A stretch of DNA of 64,000 bases, taken from positions 1,890,492 to 1,954,491 of the forward strand of contig NZ_WUTY02000001.1 in assembly GCF_009828925.2 (NCBI RefSeq). The letters are read 5' to 3'. Position 1 is the first letter of the stretch. The number at the start of each line of letters is the position of its first letter. The notes beneath the pieces were generated by a model. That model searched no databases. It was given only the letters and a program-made list of their open reading frames with translations, and had not been told where the DNA came from. The stretch comes from Methylicorpusculum oleiharenae. Lineage in GTDB: Bacteria; Pseudomonadota; Gammaproteobacteria; Methylococcales; Methylomonadaceae. The translations under genes were made by a program, and so were the position numbers. Positions 18,393-28,699 of the stretch are shown in pieces.

Positions 18393-18779
18393 TTAAAGTG
18401 GTTTGTAGGTGTCGTGGCACGCTTTGTCGCATTCCTGAGAAAACTTGATGGCTTCATTGGATGCAGACTCAAAATCACGTGCTTGTAAGTAATTGGCAAT
18501 GTTGTTCGCCATATCCTGGTACTGTTTAGCATCATCAACCGCATCTTGTGCATCCCCTCGATTTTCGAAATAGCCTTGAACCATTGATAAGGATTGTTTC
18601 AGTTCTCCGGCTAATGCAATCCCGGCATCGACTTCCTGATTGACAATATTGGCTTGTAACTCATGGGTGTTATCGTCAATCGACTCCATCAATTCTTCAA
18701 AATCAAATTCTGCTTCGGCAAAGACCACAGGACTGGTCAGAGCCAGAATAATTCCAAAATTTATAATCAACTTTTGCAT
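18393..18779 (-). CDS. Small helical protein with C-x3-CH haem-like motif
   Basis: 128 residues: a signal peptide (ending near VVFA), then a mostly helical, acidic body, and a C-terminal CDKACHDTYKPL. The position of the motif near the end matches cytochrome c' and cytochrome b562-like four-helix bundles, but the spacing is C117-x3-C121-H122 rather than C-x2-C-H. I checked the codons and the extra residue is real in this sequence. It may bind haem c through a non-standard site or may have lost it. It is followed by the peroxiredoxin. Confidence 0.75.
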   Translation of the reverse strand: MQKLIINFGIILALTSPVVFAEAEFDFEELMESIDDNTHELQANIVNQEVDAGIALAGELKQSLSMVQGYFENRGDAQDAVDDAKQYQDMANNIANYLQARDFESASNEAIKFSQECDKACHDTYKPL

Positions 18780-19069
18780 GGCAATTGCTTTCCAGCGTCG
18801 CAGTCTTAGAACCCTTTATATTCTTAGTTCCACTTTGTCAGTATTAATGAACGACGTTTTACATGACTTCATACCTGCTTGGATATTTGGAAATCCCCGC
18901 GGCAATGTCGAACGTTCCTTCCGGGTTAGCTGACAAAGAAGAATCAGTTTGAATGGGTTATGGTTAAAATGAGATTGTTCATTTGCAGTGATCATGCTGA
19001 ATACGAAGGCCGGGTTTTAAACACTGGCAGATAAGACGTTGCCCAAACCCGGCGTTTGTGTTCAATTCC

Positions 19070-20536
19070 TCAGGCGATCAGTTCCTTGATCACTTTTCCG
19101 TAGACCACGGTAGGCCGTTCGGATCGGCCTTGATGCTTGTATATCGTTTTCAAGTGATCCAGGCCCAACTGATTCAAAACGGTTGCGTGTAAGTCAAAGG
19201 TATCGACTTCTTTGCCTTTTTCCGCCTGCAGACCGATTGCATCGGTGGAGCCATGCGTGTAACCCGCTTTAACGCCACCACCCGCCAGCCATTGAGTATA
19301 TCCCCATGGGTTGTGGTCGCGTCCGTCTCCGGATTCGCTCCATGAGGTTCTGCCGAATTCCGATGTCCATACGACTAAAGTGGTATCCAGCAAGCCCTGA
19401 GCTTTCAAATCGGCCAGCAGGCCGGCAATGGGCTTGTCGACGATGCGGGCGTGTTTGCTGTGATTTTCCTCAATATTGGCGTGGGCATCCCAGTCACGGC
19501 TGTCACCATTAACTTCAGTGGGACCGGATACTACCTGAATAAAGCGTACGCCTCTCTCGGTCAGTCGTCTTGCGCGTAATAACAACTCCCCATAGTTTTT
19601 GGTTGCTTCATCATTCAGGCCATACAATTCCTTGGTGGCTTCGGACTCCTTGCTGAAATCGACTGCCTCCGGTGCCGTTTCTTGCATGCGGTAGGCCAAT
19701 TCATAGGATTCGGTCCTGGCTTGAAGTTCAGTGTCCACCGGATAGCGGGCGGCATGTTTTTGATTCAGGCGTTTCAATAGATTCAGGGAGCTTCGTTTTT
19801 CGGTTTTAGCTAAATATTCCGGATTATCCAAATGCAAAATAGGTGATGGGCCTGGGCGGAAAGGGGTTCCTTGATAGACGGCCGGCAGAAAGCCGGAACT
19901 CCAATTGGTTACACCGCCTCGAGGCTCTCGTGTATCGTTGTATAAAACCACATAAGCAGGCAAGTTTGGATTAGCCGTGCCCAGTGCATATTGAACCCAG
20001 GCACCTAATGTGGGTCTGCCGGGATTTAAGCCACCTGAATTCAATTTCATGATCGAAATGTCATGCGTCGCGCCGACTGTGACGCTGGATTTGATAAAAG
20101 CCAGATCATCGGCATGCCGAGCTAGATTGGGCAGCAAATCAGAAAACCAGGCGCCGCTTTCGCCGTGCTGCTTCCACTTTCGATTGGTCGCGATCAATTT
20201 GGTGGCACCTCCTCGCGTACTGGTTTTGATGCCCTTCAGAAATGAATCTGGCACCCCTTTACCCGCCAGTTTGATCAATTCGGGCTTGTAATCGTAAAGA
20301 TCTAGTGTACTGGGGGCGCCAGCCATGTGAAGCCAGATGACGGTTTTGGCTTTGGCCGCAAAATGCGGTGCCTTGGGCGCCAGCGGATTGTCGCCGGTTG
20401 CTGCATTGAGCAGTTCATCGGCAAATGCGCTGGAGATCATGCCGCCACCGGGTAATAAGCCGCTGGCGGCCAATCCTAAACCCCCTAAGCCATAACCGGA
20501 TTTTAATAAAAACTCTCTGCGTGAAGTGTTGCTCAT
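19070..20536 (-). CDS. DUF1501 protein, Tat-exported, sulfatase-like fold
   Basis: 488 residues starting with a twin-arginine signal (TSRREFLLKSGYGLGGLGLA). The body has DUF1501 hallmarks: KTVIWLHMAGAPSTLDLYDY, the segment on DLAFIKSSVTVGATHDISI, VVWTSEFGRTSWSESGDGRDHNPWGYT and QWLAGGGVKAGYTHGSTD. The family belongs to the alkaline phosphatase/sulfatase superfamily and is abundant in planctomycetes; its substrate is unknown. It follows the DUF1549/DUF1553 gene by 33 bases, the usual pairing. Export by Tat suggests a folded, perhaps metal-loaded enzyme. Confidence 0.9.
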   Translation of the reverse strand: MSNTSRREFLLKSGYGLGGLGLAASGLLPGGGMISSAFADELLNAATGDNPLAPKAPHFAAKAKTVIWLHMAGAPSTLDLYDYKPELIKLAGKGVPDSFLKGIKTSTRGGATKLIATNRKWKQHGESGAWFSDLLPNLARHADDLAFIKSSVTVGATHDISIMKLNSGGLNPGRPTLGAWVQYALGTANPNLPAYVVLYNDTREPRGGVTNWSSGFLPAVYQGTPFRPGPSPILHLDNPEYLAKTEKRSSLNLLKRLNQKHAARYPVDTELQARTESYELAYRMQETAPEAVDFSKESEATKELYGLNDEATKNYGELLLRARRLTERGVRFIQVVSGPTEVNGDSRDWDAHANIEENHSKHARIVDKPIAGLLADLKAQGLLDTTLVVWTSEFGRTSWSESGDGRDHNPWGYTQWLAGGGVKAGYTHGSTDAIGLQAEKGKEVDTFDLHATVLNQLGLDHLKTIYKHQGRSERPTVVYGKVIKELIA

Positions 20537-20569
20537 GATTGATACCTCTTGTACTTGAATGGGTTAGTG

Positions 20570-22915
20570 TTAGAACCGGTATATGACTTCATTCGAATTG
20601 ACGACGGCATGAACCAGATCGACAAACGCAGCAGCCCTCAAGGGATTAGTCAGCTGATTGTCATTGAGGCCGGTAGGGACATTGACCTCAAACTTGCCGG
20701 ACGTTGTTTTTTCTTGAATGATCTTTGACTGATCCTCCAGAAACCCTTGCAAAGCCTCTTTTTCGCCTTCATCAGGGTTACGCGCCAGCAAAATTTGATA
20801 GAGTCTGTCGATCTGATCCGACTCATCGCTACCCGCTTCGTTGATGATTCTTCCGGCCAAGGCTTTGGACCAATCAAAAATGATTTCGCTATTGAATAAT
20901 GTCAACGCTTGCAGCGGCGAAGTGGTAATTTCCCGTTTACTATGTGCTTCCTGAGGCGATGCCATGTTGAAAGACTCCAGGATCGGATAAGGAATGCTTC
21001 GCCGGGTAAAGATATACAAGCTGCGGCGGTTATGATCTTTTGAATCTTTCGACGTTTTCCAGAAAGGGTCATTGTTGACGGCGTTGCCGACATCGTATTT
21101 CACATTGATTGCACCCGGAAGCGGAGGATAGACACTGGGCCCGCCTATCTTGTCTTCAAGCTTACCTGCAGCAACCAGCAAGGAATCGCGCACTTGCTCG
21201 GCTTCCAGGCGCTGGCGAGGAAATACCGCCAATAATTTGTTTTCCGGGTCAGTTTGGTTAACCTCTTCACGGTATTCGGAACTTTGACGATAAACACTGG
21301 ACAACAAAATTTCCTTGTGCAGTTTTTTGATGCTCCAACCGTCATTGACGAACTTGCTGGCCAGATAATCCAGTAATTCAGGATTGCTCGGCTTTTGTCC
21401 AGCCTTGCCGAAATCACTGACCGTTTCTACGATGCCGCGACCGAAATACTGATCCCATACGCGATTGACGTAAACACGCGGCGTTAAAGGGTTGGATGCA
21501 CTGGTCAGCCATTTAACCAAAGCGGAACGGCGGCCCGATGAAAAATTCAACGGTTTGATATCGGGTTTTTCGTCAGTGATTGCGGCAGGGAAAGCTGGCT
21601 GAACTTCTTCCAATGGATTTTCATGATCACCTCCGGCTAATACAAAAGTCGGCGGCACATCGTTGTATCCCAGTTCGGTAATGGCTGAAATAGAACTGGA
21701 GCTGGTAGCGGGTTTGAGATCATCCCATTTTTTAAGTTCTTTGCTGAGTTTCTCCAATTCCTCCCATTGTTCAGCAATTTTCTTGTCATAAGACTTTGGA
21801 TCGGTACTCTCACCTCTGTATTGAAAGTAGGTCATCAAGTCGCGATCGGTTGTGACGTTGGTCAATCGATGATTGACCCAGCGATCCAAAGGTGTCCATT
21901 GGTCTTTGGGTTTGAAGATGGCCTCCCGGCTGTCGGTAAGATAGCGTTCTTTGTGATATTTGAGTGCCGTTTCTCTTTGCGTGTCTACGATCGCTTTTAT
22001 TTTGGAGCGTATATCTTTGGTGGCTTCATCGTATTTTGCCCGTTGTTGGTCCCAGTCTTTTTCAATTTCGCCTTTGGTAGCCGGGATATTGTCTACTGCA
22101 CTGATGTTTGCGAAGAAAGACTGCAGCGAGAAATAATCCTTTTGGCTGATCTTATCGAACTTGTGGTTATGGCAGCGGGCACATTCCACGGTTTGCCCCA
22201 GTACGACTTTACCAACCGTGTCGGTGATATCGGTAGTAATCTGGTATCTTCTCTGCACCAAATCGCGCGAGTTACTGTTATCGGGAAACTGCGCCATAAA
22301 ACCTGTTGCGATTAATGCCAGTTCATCCCCAGGCCACAATTCATCGCCAGCCAGCTGTTCCTGTATAAAGCGGCTATAGGGTTTGTCCTGATTGAAGGAA
22401 TTAATGACATAATCGCGATAACGCCACATGTTCAACCGGTCACTATCATTCTGGAAACCTGAACTATCGGCATACCTTGCCAGATCCAGCCATTTTCTAC
22501 CTTGCCGTTCGCCATATTTAGGTGAAGCCAGCAAACGATCTACCAGTTGTTCATAGGCGTCATCGGAATCGTCTTCGACAAATGCCTGAACTTCTTCAGG
22601 AGTAGGGATGACACCTAATACATCCAGATAAATTCTGCGTACCAGTGTTGACCGATCGGCTTCGGGTGACGGATCAAGTCCTTTCTTTTCCAGCTGTTCC
22701 AGGATAAAGGTATCTATCGGTGTTTTAGCCCATTCGTCATTATTGACCGAGGGAATAGCCGGATGTTTGACAGGCTGATAAGACCATAGTTTTGATTTGC
22801 CGGACTTTTGTGTTTTGACTTCGCTCTTACTGTCTTGATCGTCCAATGCCTGGACATCTAAAGTCATCCCGGCCGCAAGCGCGCATACGACGGCGAGATA
22901 TAATTTCTTTTTCAT
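20570..22915 (-). CDS. DUF1549/DUF1553 protein with CXXCH site
   Basis: 781 residues from the ATG at 22915, which has GGAG seven bases upstream (an in-frame ATG lies two codons earlier). A signal peptide is followed by DUF1549 (PTPEEVQAFVEDDSDDAYEQ, GERQGRKWLDLARYADSSGF, motif CARCH at 245-249) and DUF1553 in the C-terminal half (VKWLTSASNPLTPRVYVNRV, FGRGIVETVSDFGKAGQKPS). Planctomycete members often carry an extra N-terminal cytochrome domain, missing here. The reaction is unknown. Together with DUF1501 it forms a likely secreted complex or pathway. Confidence 0.9.
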   Translation of the reverse strand: MKKKLYLAVVCALAAGMTLDVQALDDQDSKSEVKTQKSGKSKLWSYQPVKHPAIPSVNNDEWAKTPIDTFILEQLEKKGLDPSPEADRSTLVRRIYLDVLGVIPTPEEVQAFVEDDSDDAYEQLVDRLLASPKYGERQGRKWLDLARYADSSGFQNDSDRLNMWRYRDYVINSFNQDKPYSRFIQEQLAGDELWPGDELALIATGFMAQFPDNSNSRDLVQRRYQITTDITDTVGKVVLGQTVECARCHNHKFDKISQKDYFSLQSFFANISAVDNIPATKGEIEKDWDQQRAKYDEATKDIRSKIKAIVDTQRETALKYHKERYLTDSREAIFKPKDQWTPLDRWVNHRLTNVTTDRDLMTYFQYRGESTDPKSYDKKIAEQWEELEKLSKELKKWDDLKPATSSSSISAITELGYNDVPPTFVLAGGDHENPLEEVQPAFPAAITDEKPDIKPLNFSSGRRSALVKWLTSASNPLTPRVYVNRVWDQYFGRGIVETVSDFGKAGQKPSNPELLDYLASKFVNDGWSIKKLHKEILLSSVYRQSSEYREEVNQTDPENKLLAVFPRQRLEAEQVRDSLLVAAGKLEDKIGGPSVYPPLPGAINVKYDVGNAVNNDPFWKTSKDSKDHNRRSLYIFTRRSIPYPILESFNMASPQEAHSKREITTSPLQALTLFNSEIIFDWSKALAGRIINEAGSDESDQIDRLYQILLARNPDEGEKEALQGFLEDQSKIIQEKTTSGKFEVNVPTGLNDNQLTNPLRAAAFVDLVHAVVNSNEVIYRF

Positions 22916-23000
22916 TGTCATACTCCAAAAATAAAATCTTTGTGAATTTCTTTAATCCGGCCTAAGCATCTAACGATCAGATGCAGTGGGCGGGAAGAAT

Positions 23001-23474
23001 TCATTGAATTGACGCTTGAGGGTTAGGCGTGGAAGGTGCGATTTTTATTAATTTTCCACCTTCTTCCTCATAGTATTTAGCGCCCAGCCAGCCAGCGACT
23101 TTGAAACCTTTGCCGGCAAGTAAATCTGCTGATTTTCCGGAGCGACCGGCATGATTGGAAACGGTAACGATAGATCTATCCTTGGGTATAAACGCCAGAT
23201 GATTTTCCAATTCCGTTGCTTGAATATTCAGATACACCTGAAACCCTCCAACTGAAGCAATCTCATCGGGTCGTCTTAGGTCGATAATCAACAACTGATC
23301 AGGCTTGGCAAGCAATTCATCGAGCTTGGCTCGGTTGATCTGCGGTGCTTTGGGTTTGTATTGTTCACTGGCAGCAGGTGCGGCGGCGGCTTGATCGGCA
23401 GTTCCATGTGTGGCCCCAAAGGCGGTGGGGGTGAAGACAAACATCAGTAGTAATAGTTTTGATAATGCGTTCAT
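23001..23474 (-). CDS. Periplasmic rhodanese-like protein without catalytic cysteine
   Basis: 157 residues with a signal peptide and a single rhodanese fold (LLIIDLRRPDEIASVGGFQ, then the active-site loop). At the loop the family pattern C-x-x-G-x-R-S is replaced by SNHAGRS, and the mature protein has no cysteine at all, so it cannot form the usual persulfide. It is the first gene ahead of the DUF1549/DUF1553-DUF1501 pair (85 bases to the preferred start). It may be a binding or structural module rather than a sulfurtransferase. Confidence 0.8.
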   Translation of the reverse strand: MNALSKLLLLMFVFTPTAFGATHGTADQAAAAPAASEQYKPKAPQINRAKLDELLAKPDQLLIIDLRRPDEIASVGGFQVYLNIQATELENHLAFIPKDRSIVTVSNHAGRSGKSADLLAGKGFKVAGWLGAKYYEEEGGKLIKIAPSTPNPQASIQ

Positions 23475-24045
23475 GATTCTCTCTGATTTAGTAGGTTAAG
23501 CATTCCGGATGACTGTAATCGGGGTTTACTATCCTCACTTACTACAAAAGTCGTGCCAATTATTAAAAAATGGAGCTTAATGAGATAATTTGAACGTCAA
23601 CACACCGTGCCATCTTACTTGTGGAGCTGGTGTGATCCATGCCTCTTCATGCTGCCTGCCAGGATTGACGCAGGTCCTGACCTCCTGCTTTGCTGAAAAT
23701 ACAGCAGCCTGTGAACAAAAGGTGTCATTAATTCAGCAGATACAGTGGGCTATTAGTTTCGGCCTCCTGGCTATTGGAAGGAGAGGTAGTGATTATTCAG
23801 GAATTAAAGATGAGTCTCTGAAATTCCCAATACGGTACAAATTTTGCTCATTGAATTTCTGTCCCTTACCTTAAGCCATGAACTGTTCTCTATAAAGGGT
23901 TCCAGCGGCTACCTTTGCGGTTTAATCAGCAAACCTACACCACGCAGACTGTCTGGTGTGAATCAATGGCTTAGTTGTCCCACGGGACTTTTAAACTTAA
24001 GGAAAAGTGACGCAATCAAACACACTGGGAGCATCCACTTAACTC
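23475..24045. other. Intergenic region between divergent operons
   Basis: 571 bases. Apart from the sigma-54-like sequence near the left end, I see no gene or repeat. A cysteine-rich open frame at 23590-23874 lacks a ribosome site and looks non-coding. Confidence 0.5.
23543..23558 (-). promoter_or_regulatory. Sigma-54-type promoter candidate
   Basis: On the - strand the sequence reads TGGCACG-ACTT-TTGTA: a full match to the -24 block and a near match at -12 (GT in place of GC). It lies about 70 bases upstream of the rhodanese-like gene and would drive the DUF1549/DUF1501 run. Confidence 0.45.
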
Positions 24046-24519
24046 ATGAGCGAATTTATACTCAACATAAACGGCATCGTGCAAACCACTGATGTTGCCC
24101 CTGATACCCCTTTGTTATGGGTGTTGCGGGATCACTTAAAGCTGGTCGGGACAAAATTCGGTTGCGGTATCGGCCAATGCGGTGCCTGCACGGTCCATAT
24201 CAATGGCGCGCCTGCTCGTGCCTGCCTGACCTCTGTCGACAGCGTGGGACAAAGCCGTATCACCACCATAGAAGGACTGGATGCCAACGGCGCGCATCCT
24301 TTGCAACAGGCCTGGCAAGAACTTGATGTCCCGCAATGCGGCTATTGTCAGGCAGGACAAATAATGACTGCTGCGGCACTGCTGAAGAAAAGCCCAAATC
24401 CTTCCGATGATGAAATTGATAAGGCGCTGGCAGGCAATCTGTGCCGCTGCGGGACTTATCTAAGAATTCGTGCCGGTATACACCGCGCTGCAGAAATTTC
24501 TGCTCAGGAGGCAATATGA
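24046..24519 (+). CDS. Molybdenum hydroxylase 2Fe-2S subunit (IorA-like)
   Basis: 157 residues with the two iron-sulfur clusters of xanthine-oxidase-family small subunits: a plant-ferredoxin type site ([22 protein letters not shown]) split as C-x4-C-x2-C and later C, and the helical-domain site CGYCQAGQ with NLCRCGTY. It passes electrons from the molybdenum subunit encoded next, whose start overlaps its stop by four bases (ATGA). The best match in style is isoquinoline 1-oxidoreductase alpha subunit, but the substrate may be another aldehyde or N-heterocycle. Confidence 0.9.
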   Translation: MSEFILNINGIVQTTDVAPDTPLLWVLRDHLKLVGTKFGCGIGQCGACTVHINGAPARACLTSVDSVGQSRITTIEGLDANGAHPLQQAWQELDVPQCGYCQAGQIMTAAALLKKSPNPSDDEIDKALAGNLCRCGTYLRIRAGIHRAAEISAQEAI

Positions 24520-26771
24520 GTGGTGCTAATGAATTAGAAAATGCAAGTCGTCGTGATTTTTTACGTAAGACCGTTATGACAGGTGGGGGGTTGATTCTCG
24601 GTTTATACCTCGATAGGTCAGGCCGTTCAGCTGAGACAGTCGCGAAACCCTCTTCAGTTTCAGATGCAGGAGAATTCATACCCAATGCGTTTATTCGCAT
24701 TGCCCCAAACGGCACAGTAACCTTGATCAGCAAGCAACCCGAAATCGGCCAAGGTATCAAGACGTCATTGCCCATGGTGATCGCAGAAGAGTTGGAGGTC
24801 AATTGGCAGGATGTGGTTATCATTCAGGGTGATCTCGATCCGGTATACGGCAGCCAAAGTGCCGGAGGTTCGCGTTCTACGCCCACTAATTATGATGAGT
24901 TTCATAGACTCGGAGCGACTGCGCGAACTATGCTCATCCAGGCCGCTGCTGAGACGTGGCAGGTGTCTGCTGACGATCTCATCGCCAGAGATAGCGCTGT
25001 TCATCATCCCGCCAGTGGAAGACATCTAAGCTATGGACAATTGGCTACCAATGCCGCTACCTTGAAGGTTCCCTTAGCTGAATCGATCCGGTTAAAGGAC
25101 CCCAAAACCTATAAACTGTTGGGTACGCGAATAGGCGGTGTCGATAATCCCGGTATTGTGACCGGCAAACCCTTATTCGGTATTGATGTGCAGTTGCCTG
25201 GTTTGTTGTATGCCGTTTACGTGAAGTCTCCTGCTTTCGGTGGCAAGGTTGTCAGTGCAAATCTGGATAAGGTCAAGTCATTACCCGGCGTCCGCGATGT
25301 GTTTATTATTGAGGGAGGTAACAATCTCAAGGGATTGCTGTCGGGTGTTGCTGTCGTGGCTGATTCAACCTGGGCAGCATTCAGTGCCCGCAAACAATTG
25401 GAAGTCATCTGGGATGAAGGATCTGTCGCGACCCAAAGTTGGGCCGGTTTTACCGCAACAGCCCGTGATCGCTCCAAACAGCCCGGTACCGATATCCTGC
25501 GCAATGACGGTGAAGTTGAACTCGCGCTCAAGCAGTCTGCTAAAACGGTTGAAGCAGCCTATAGCTATCCTTTCATTTCGCATGCCAGCATAGAGCCTCA
25601 GAACTGCACGGCCTGGTATAAGGACGGTGCAATCGAAATTTGGGCTCCAACGCAAAATCCCGAAGCGGGCCAGAAAATAGTATCGGAAACGCTAGGAATA
25701 CCCAAAGACAAAATCACGTTACACATCACTAGAAGCGGCGGTGGCTTCGGTCGGCGGCTGATTCCCGATTACATTATCGAAGCGGCAGCGATTGCGCTGC
25801 GGGTAGTTGGACCTGTCAAACTCACCTGGAGCCGAGAAGATGATTTGCGTCATGATCAGTTTCGTGCCGGCGGGTTTCATTTTCTGCGTGCAGGCATCGA
25901 CGAAAAAGGCAAACTGATTGCCTGGCATAATCATTTTGTAACCTTTGCCAATCAGGTTGTCGTGGATGGCGCGCCAAAACTTGAACTAGGCAGCGGCGCC
26001 AATCTGTCCGGCGATGAGTTTCCTGGTCGCTGGATAGAAAACTGCCGCTTAGAGCAAACGCCTTTAGAATGCGGAATTCCTATGGGACCTTGGCGCGCGC
26101 CTCGCAGCAATGTCTTCGCCTGGGTGTTTCACAGTTTTATCGATGAACTCGCGCATGCTGCAGGACGCGATCCTCTGGAATTTCGTTTGGAAATACTGGG
26201 TGACAAAGGGTTTTTACCAGGAACCGGAGAACAGGGTATTCCCTATGATGTCAACCGAATGAAGCACGTGTTGCAGCATGTTGCCGAACAGGCTGAATGG
26301 GGTAAGAAAGAATTCCCGCGCGGAAAGGGGCAGGGCATTGCCTTTCATTTCAGTCATCGGGGCTATATCGCTCAGGTCGCCGAGGTCACGGTTTCCAAAC
26401 AAGGCAAACTCAAAGTGGATCGCGTGACGGTCTCTACCGATATAGGCGCTCAAATTGTCAATTTAAGTGGAGCTGAAAATCAGGTGCAAGGATCTGTTGT
26501 CGATGGCCTGGGTGCATTGATGTTTCAGGAATTAAATATCGAAAACGGCCGTATCGTGCAAAGCAATTTCGACACTTATCCGATGATCCGAATCGAAGGT
26601 GCGCCGACCAAAATCGGCGTCCATTTTCTCAAAACCGATAACCCTGTAACCGGGTTGGGCGAACCGGCCTTGCCGCCCCTGGCGCCGGCGGTTTGCAACG
26701 CAATTTTTGCCGCTATCGGCATACGCGTACGGCAACTTCCGCTAATTAAAACCGACCTCCGTTGGAGTTGA
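24516..26771 (+). CDS. Molybdenum hydroxylase large subunit (IorB-like), Tat-exported
   Basis: 751 residues from the ATG that overlaps the upstream stop (ATGA). A twin-arginine signal ([16 protein letters not shown]) points to export of the folded enzyme. Molybdopterin-domain motifs include [67 protein letters not shown] and [20 protein letters not shown]. It contains the molybdenum cofactor and hydroxylates aldehydes or N-heterocycles in the periplasm, with electrons leaving through the small subunit. A cytochrome domain seen in some homologues is absent. The XdhC gene follows. Confidence 0.92.
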   Translation: MSGANELENASRRDFLRKTVMTGGGLILGLYLDRSGRSAETVAKPSSVSDAGEFIPNAFIRIAPNGTVTLISKQPEIGQGIKTSLPMVIAEELEVNWQDVVIIQGDLDPVYGSQSAGGSRSTPTNYDEFHRLGATARTMLIQAAAETWQVSADDLIARDSAVHHPASGRHLSYGQLATNAATLKVPLAESIRLKDPKTYKLLGTRIGGVDNPGIVTGKPLFGIDVQLPGLLYAVYVKSPAFGGKVVSANLDKVKSLPGVRDVFIIEGGNNLKGLLSGVAVVADSTWAAFSARKQLEVIWDEGSVATQSWAGFTATARDRSKQPGTDILRNDGEVELALKQSAKTVEAAYSYPFISHASIEPQNCTAWYKDGAIEIWAPTQNPEAGQKIVSETLGIPKDKITLHITRSGGGFGRRLIPDYIIEAAAIALRVVGPVKLTWSREDDLRHDQFRAGGFHFLRAGIDEKGKLIAWHNHFVTFANQVVVDGAPKLELGSGANLSGDEFPGRWIENCRLEQTPLECGIPMGPWRAPRSNVFAWVFHSFIDELAHAAGRDPLEFRLEILGDKGFLPGTGEQGIPYDVNRMKHVLQHVAEQAEWGKKEFPRGKGQGIAFHFSHRGYIAQVAEVTVSKQGKLKVDRVTVSTDIGAQIVNLSGAENQVQGSVVDGLGALMFQELNIENGRIVQSNFDTYPMIRIEGAPTKIGVHFLKTDNPVTGLGEPALPPLAPAVCNAIFAAIGIRVRQLPLIKTDLRWS

Positions 26772-26803
26772 GTAGTAGTGTAATAATGACATTGGGAACC
26801 AAC

Positions 26804-27913
26804 ATGTCCAATAGGAATCAGCATCTCATCAATGCCTACCGGCAACTCAGCCGACAAGCCGATCACTCTGTGCTCGCAACCATCATCGAAACCTCTGGTT
26901 CAACCTATCAAAAAGCAGGTGCTCGAATGTTGATCAGCGAAACCGGCGAGTTGCAGGGCTTACTGGGTGGCGGCTGTTTCGAGCGCGATCTGGTCGAGCA
27001 AGCTCGGTCGGTGTTTGAAACCGGCCGGGCGAAAATAGCTTCTTACGACATGCGCGCCCCGGACGATATCATTTGGGGGTTGGGCTTGGGTTGTAATGGC
27101 GCCGTGAAAATTTTACTGCAGCATTTGAAGGCGGAAGACGATTACTTTCCGCTGAATTGTATTGCCGATATTGCCGAAACCGGGGCTTCCGGGATTCTGG
27201 TCAGCGTTTTCGAATCCAGTCACACGAATTTTCCGGTCGGGCTTAACCAGTTTCTGCCTGCGTCGATAACCGATGAACCGGTCGGGGATGACCCTTTTTC
27301 GGCAACGGCATCTCTCTCGGTATTACAGCAAAAACCGCATATCGAGACGCATGTAATAAGCGGTCAAACCATCAAAGCCTTTTACGAGCCGCTTACGCCG
27401 CCTTGGCATCTGCTGATCTTGGGGGCAGGCCCTGATGCGGCACCTTTGGTGCAATGCGCCAAGGCCCTCGGCTGGCGAGTCACCTTGGCGGATCATAGGC
27501 CCGGCCTTTTACAACACGCGCGTTTTCCGGAGGCAGATCGTTTGCTCCATTGCCACCCCGAGGACATTCACAACGAAACGGCTTTGAACCAATTCAATGC
27601 GCTGGTATTGATGACGCACAATATCGAATACGATCTGCGCTATCTTAAATCGCTTGTGGACAGTGTCATCCCCATTATCGGGCTGCTGGGACCCGGCCAC
27701 CGCCGAGACAAACTCTTGCAAAGCCTTGGCGACAGGTCTTCGCGGATAGCAAGTCGGGTGTTCGGCCCGGTCGGCCTGGATATTGGCGCCCAAACGCCGG
27801 AAGAAATTGCTTTGTCTATAATGGCCGGTATTCATGCGGATTTGAATGGCCGAACCGGACTTCAGCTAAGCCGTAAGATTTCTACTGCCGATAACCATGA
27901 ATGCTGCCTTTGA
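26804..27913 (+). CDS. XdhC/CoxI family molybdenum-cofactor insertion protein
   Basis: 369 residues from the ATG at 26804 (GGGA eight bases upstream); earlier in-frame starts at 26762 and 26786 are possible. The N-terminal XdhC domain has SVLATIIETSGSTYQKAGARM and LLGGGCFERDL; the C-terminal Rossmann domain has HLLILGAGPDAAPLVQCAKA, WRVTLADHRP and IIGLLGPGHRR. XdhC proteins bind and sulfurate the molybdenum cofactor for xanthine-oxidase-family enzymes. It lies 32 bases after the large subunit gene and almost surely serves it. Confidence 0.92.
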   Translation: MSNRNQHLINAYRQLSRQADHSVLATIIETSGSTYQKAGARMLISETGELQGLLGGGCFERDLVEQARSVFETGRAKIASYDMRAPDDIIWGLGLGCNGAVKILLQHLKAEDDYFPLNCIADIAETGASGILVSVFESSHTNFPVGLNQFLPASITDEPVGDDPFSATASLSVLQQKPHIETHVISGQTIKAFYEPLTPPWHLLILGAGPDAAPLVQCAKALGWRVTLADHRPGLLQHARFPEADRLLHCHPEDIHNETALNQFNALVLMTHNIEYDLRYLKSLVDSVIPIIGLLGPGHRRDKLLQSLGDRSSRIASRVFGPVGLDIGAQTPEEIALSIMAGIHADLNGRTGLQLSRKISTADNHECCL

Positions 27914-28021
27914 CAAGTGTTTCCGTAATTGCTTTGGCCGACGGCATGTCTCATCTCATTGTACTTGCCTACCGACCGTTTATTGTTTTTGACCCTTGCT
28001 CGTCAAGAGGAGTTATTCACC

Positions 28022-28699
28022 ATGTGCTTGATTATCCATAAACCGAAAGGTGTTGATGTCCCGCTGGAACTGTTGCGCTCGGCAATACACTACAACCGCG
28101 ACGGCTTTGGCGTCATGGCATTTTCCGGTCGACAAACGCTTACCGTCAAACGTCATCGGAAGGCCTGCCTTGCATCGCTGTATCGAATATACCATAGCGT
28201 AGCCGAGCATGAATGCGTGATTCATTTAAGACTTAAAACCCGGGGAAATGTCACAGTCAAGAATCTGCATCCATTTCGCGTCGCGCCGAAAGTTTATATG
28301 GCACATAACGGCACATTGGACGTGCCTTGTCGCATTGAGGGTCGATCCGATAGTTGGCATGCCGCGAACGATTATATGGCTCCGATATTACAAAAAGATC
28401 CTGGCATTCTTCATGATCAGGAATTTTTAGGGCAATTGGAAAACTGGATAGGTCCGGATAACCGATTGGTATTCATGGATGCGCATCAAGGCAAAACCGT
28501 TATCGTCAACCGCAACAAGGGTATTGAGTTCAATGGCTTATGGTTAAGTAACACCCGCTGGTTCGATGCCGATCGCTTCGGGCTCCCGCAACAAGAGCGC
28601 ATCATGCCTGGAGTCCAGGCCCTTCCATTGACCCCTCCGCCATTTTTGAAACCCCAAACCGATGTGTCACTCAATCGGCAAATAATATGCGGCCATTAA
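28022..28699 (+). CDS. Ntn-hydrolase, class II glutamine amidotransferase-like
   Basis: 225 residues from the ATG at 28022, chosen because it follows GAGGAG and puts a cysteine at position 2 (MCLIIHKPKG), the nucleophile of class II amidotransferase folds after Met removal. Other fold marks are YNRDGFGVMAF, CVIHLRLKTRGNV and VYMAHNGTLDV. Substrate and partner domain are unknown. Similar stand-alone proteins occur in phages and bacteria, sometimes as defence or maturation factors. It has a 108-base gap from xdhC. Confidence 0.8.
   Translation: MCLIIHKPKGVDVPLELLRSAIHYNRDGFGVMAFSGRQTLTVKRHRKACLASLYRIYHSVAEHECVIHLRLKTRGNVTVKNLHPFRVAPKVYMAHNGTLDVPCRIEGRSDSWHAANDYMAPILQKDPGILHDQEFLGQLENWIGPDNRLVFMDAHQGKTVIVNRNKGIEFNGLWLSNTRWFDADRFGLPQQERIMPGVQALPLTPPPFLKPQTDVSLNRQIICGH

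Noticed and set aside
23590-23874. Cysteine-rich 94-codon frame
   Set aside because: No ribosome site, no signal peptide and irregular composition; probably chance.
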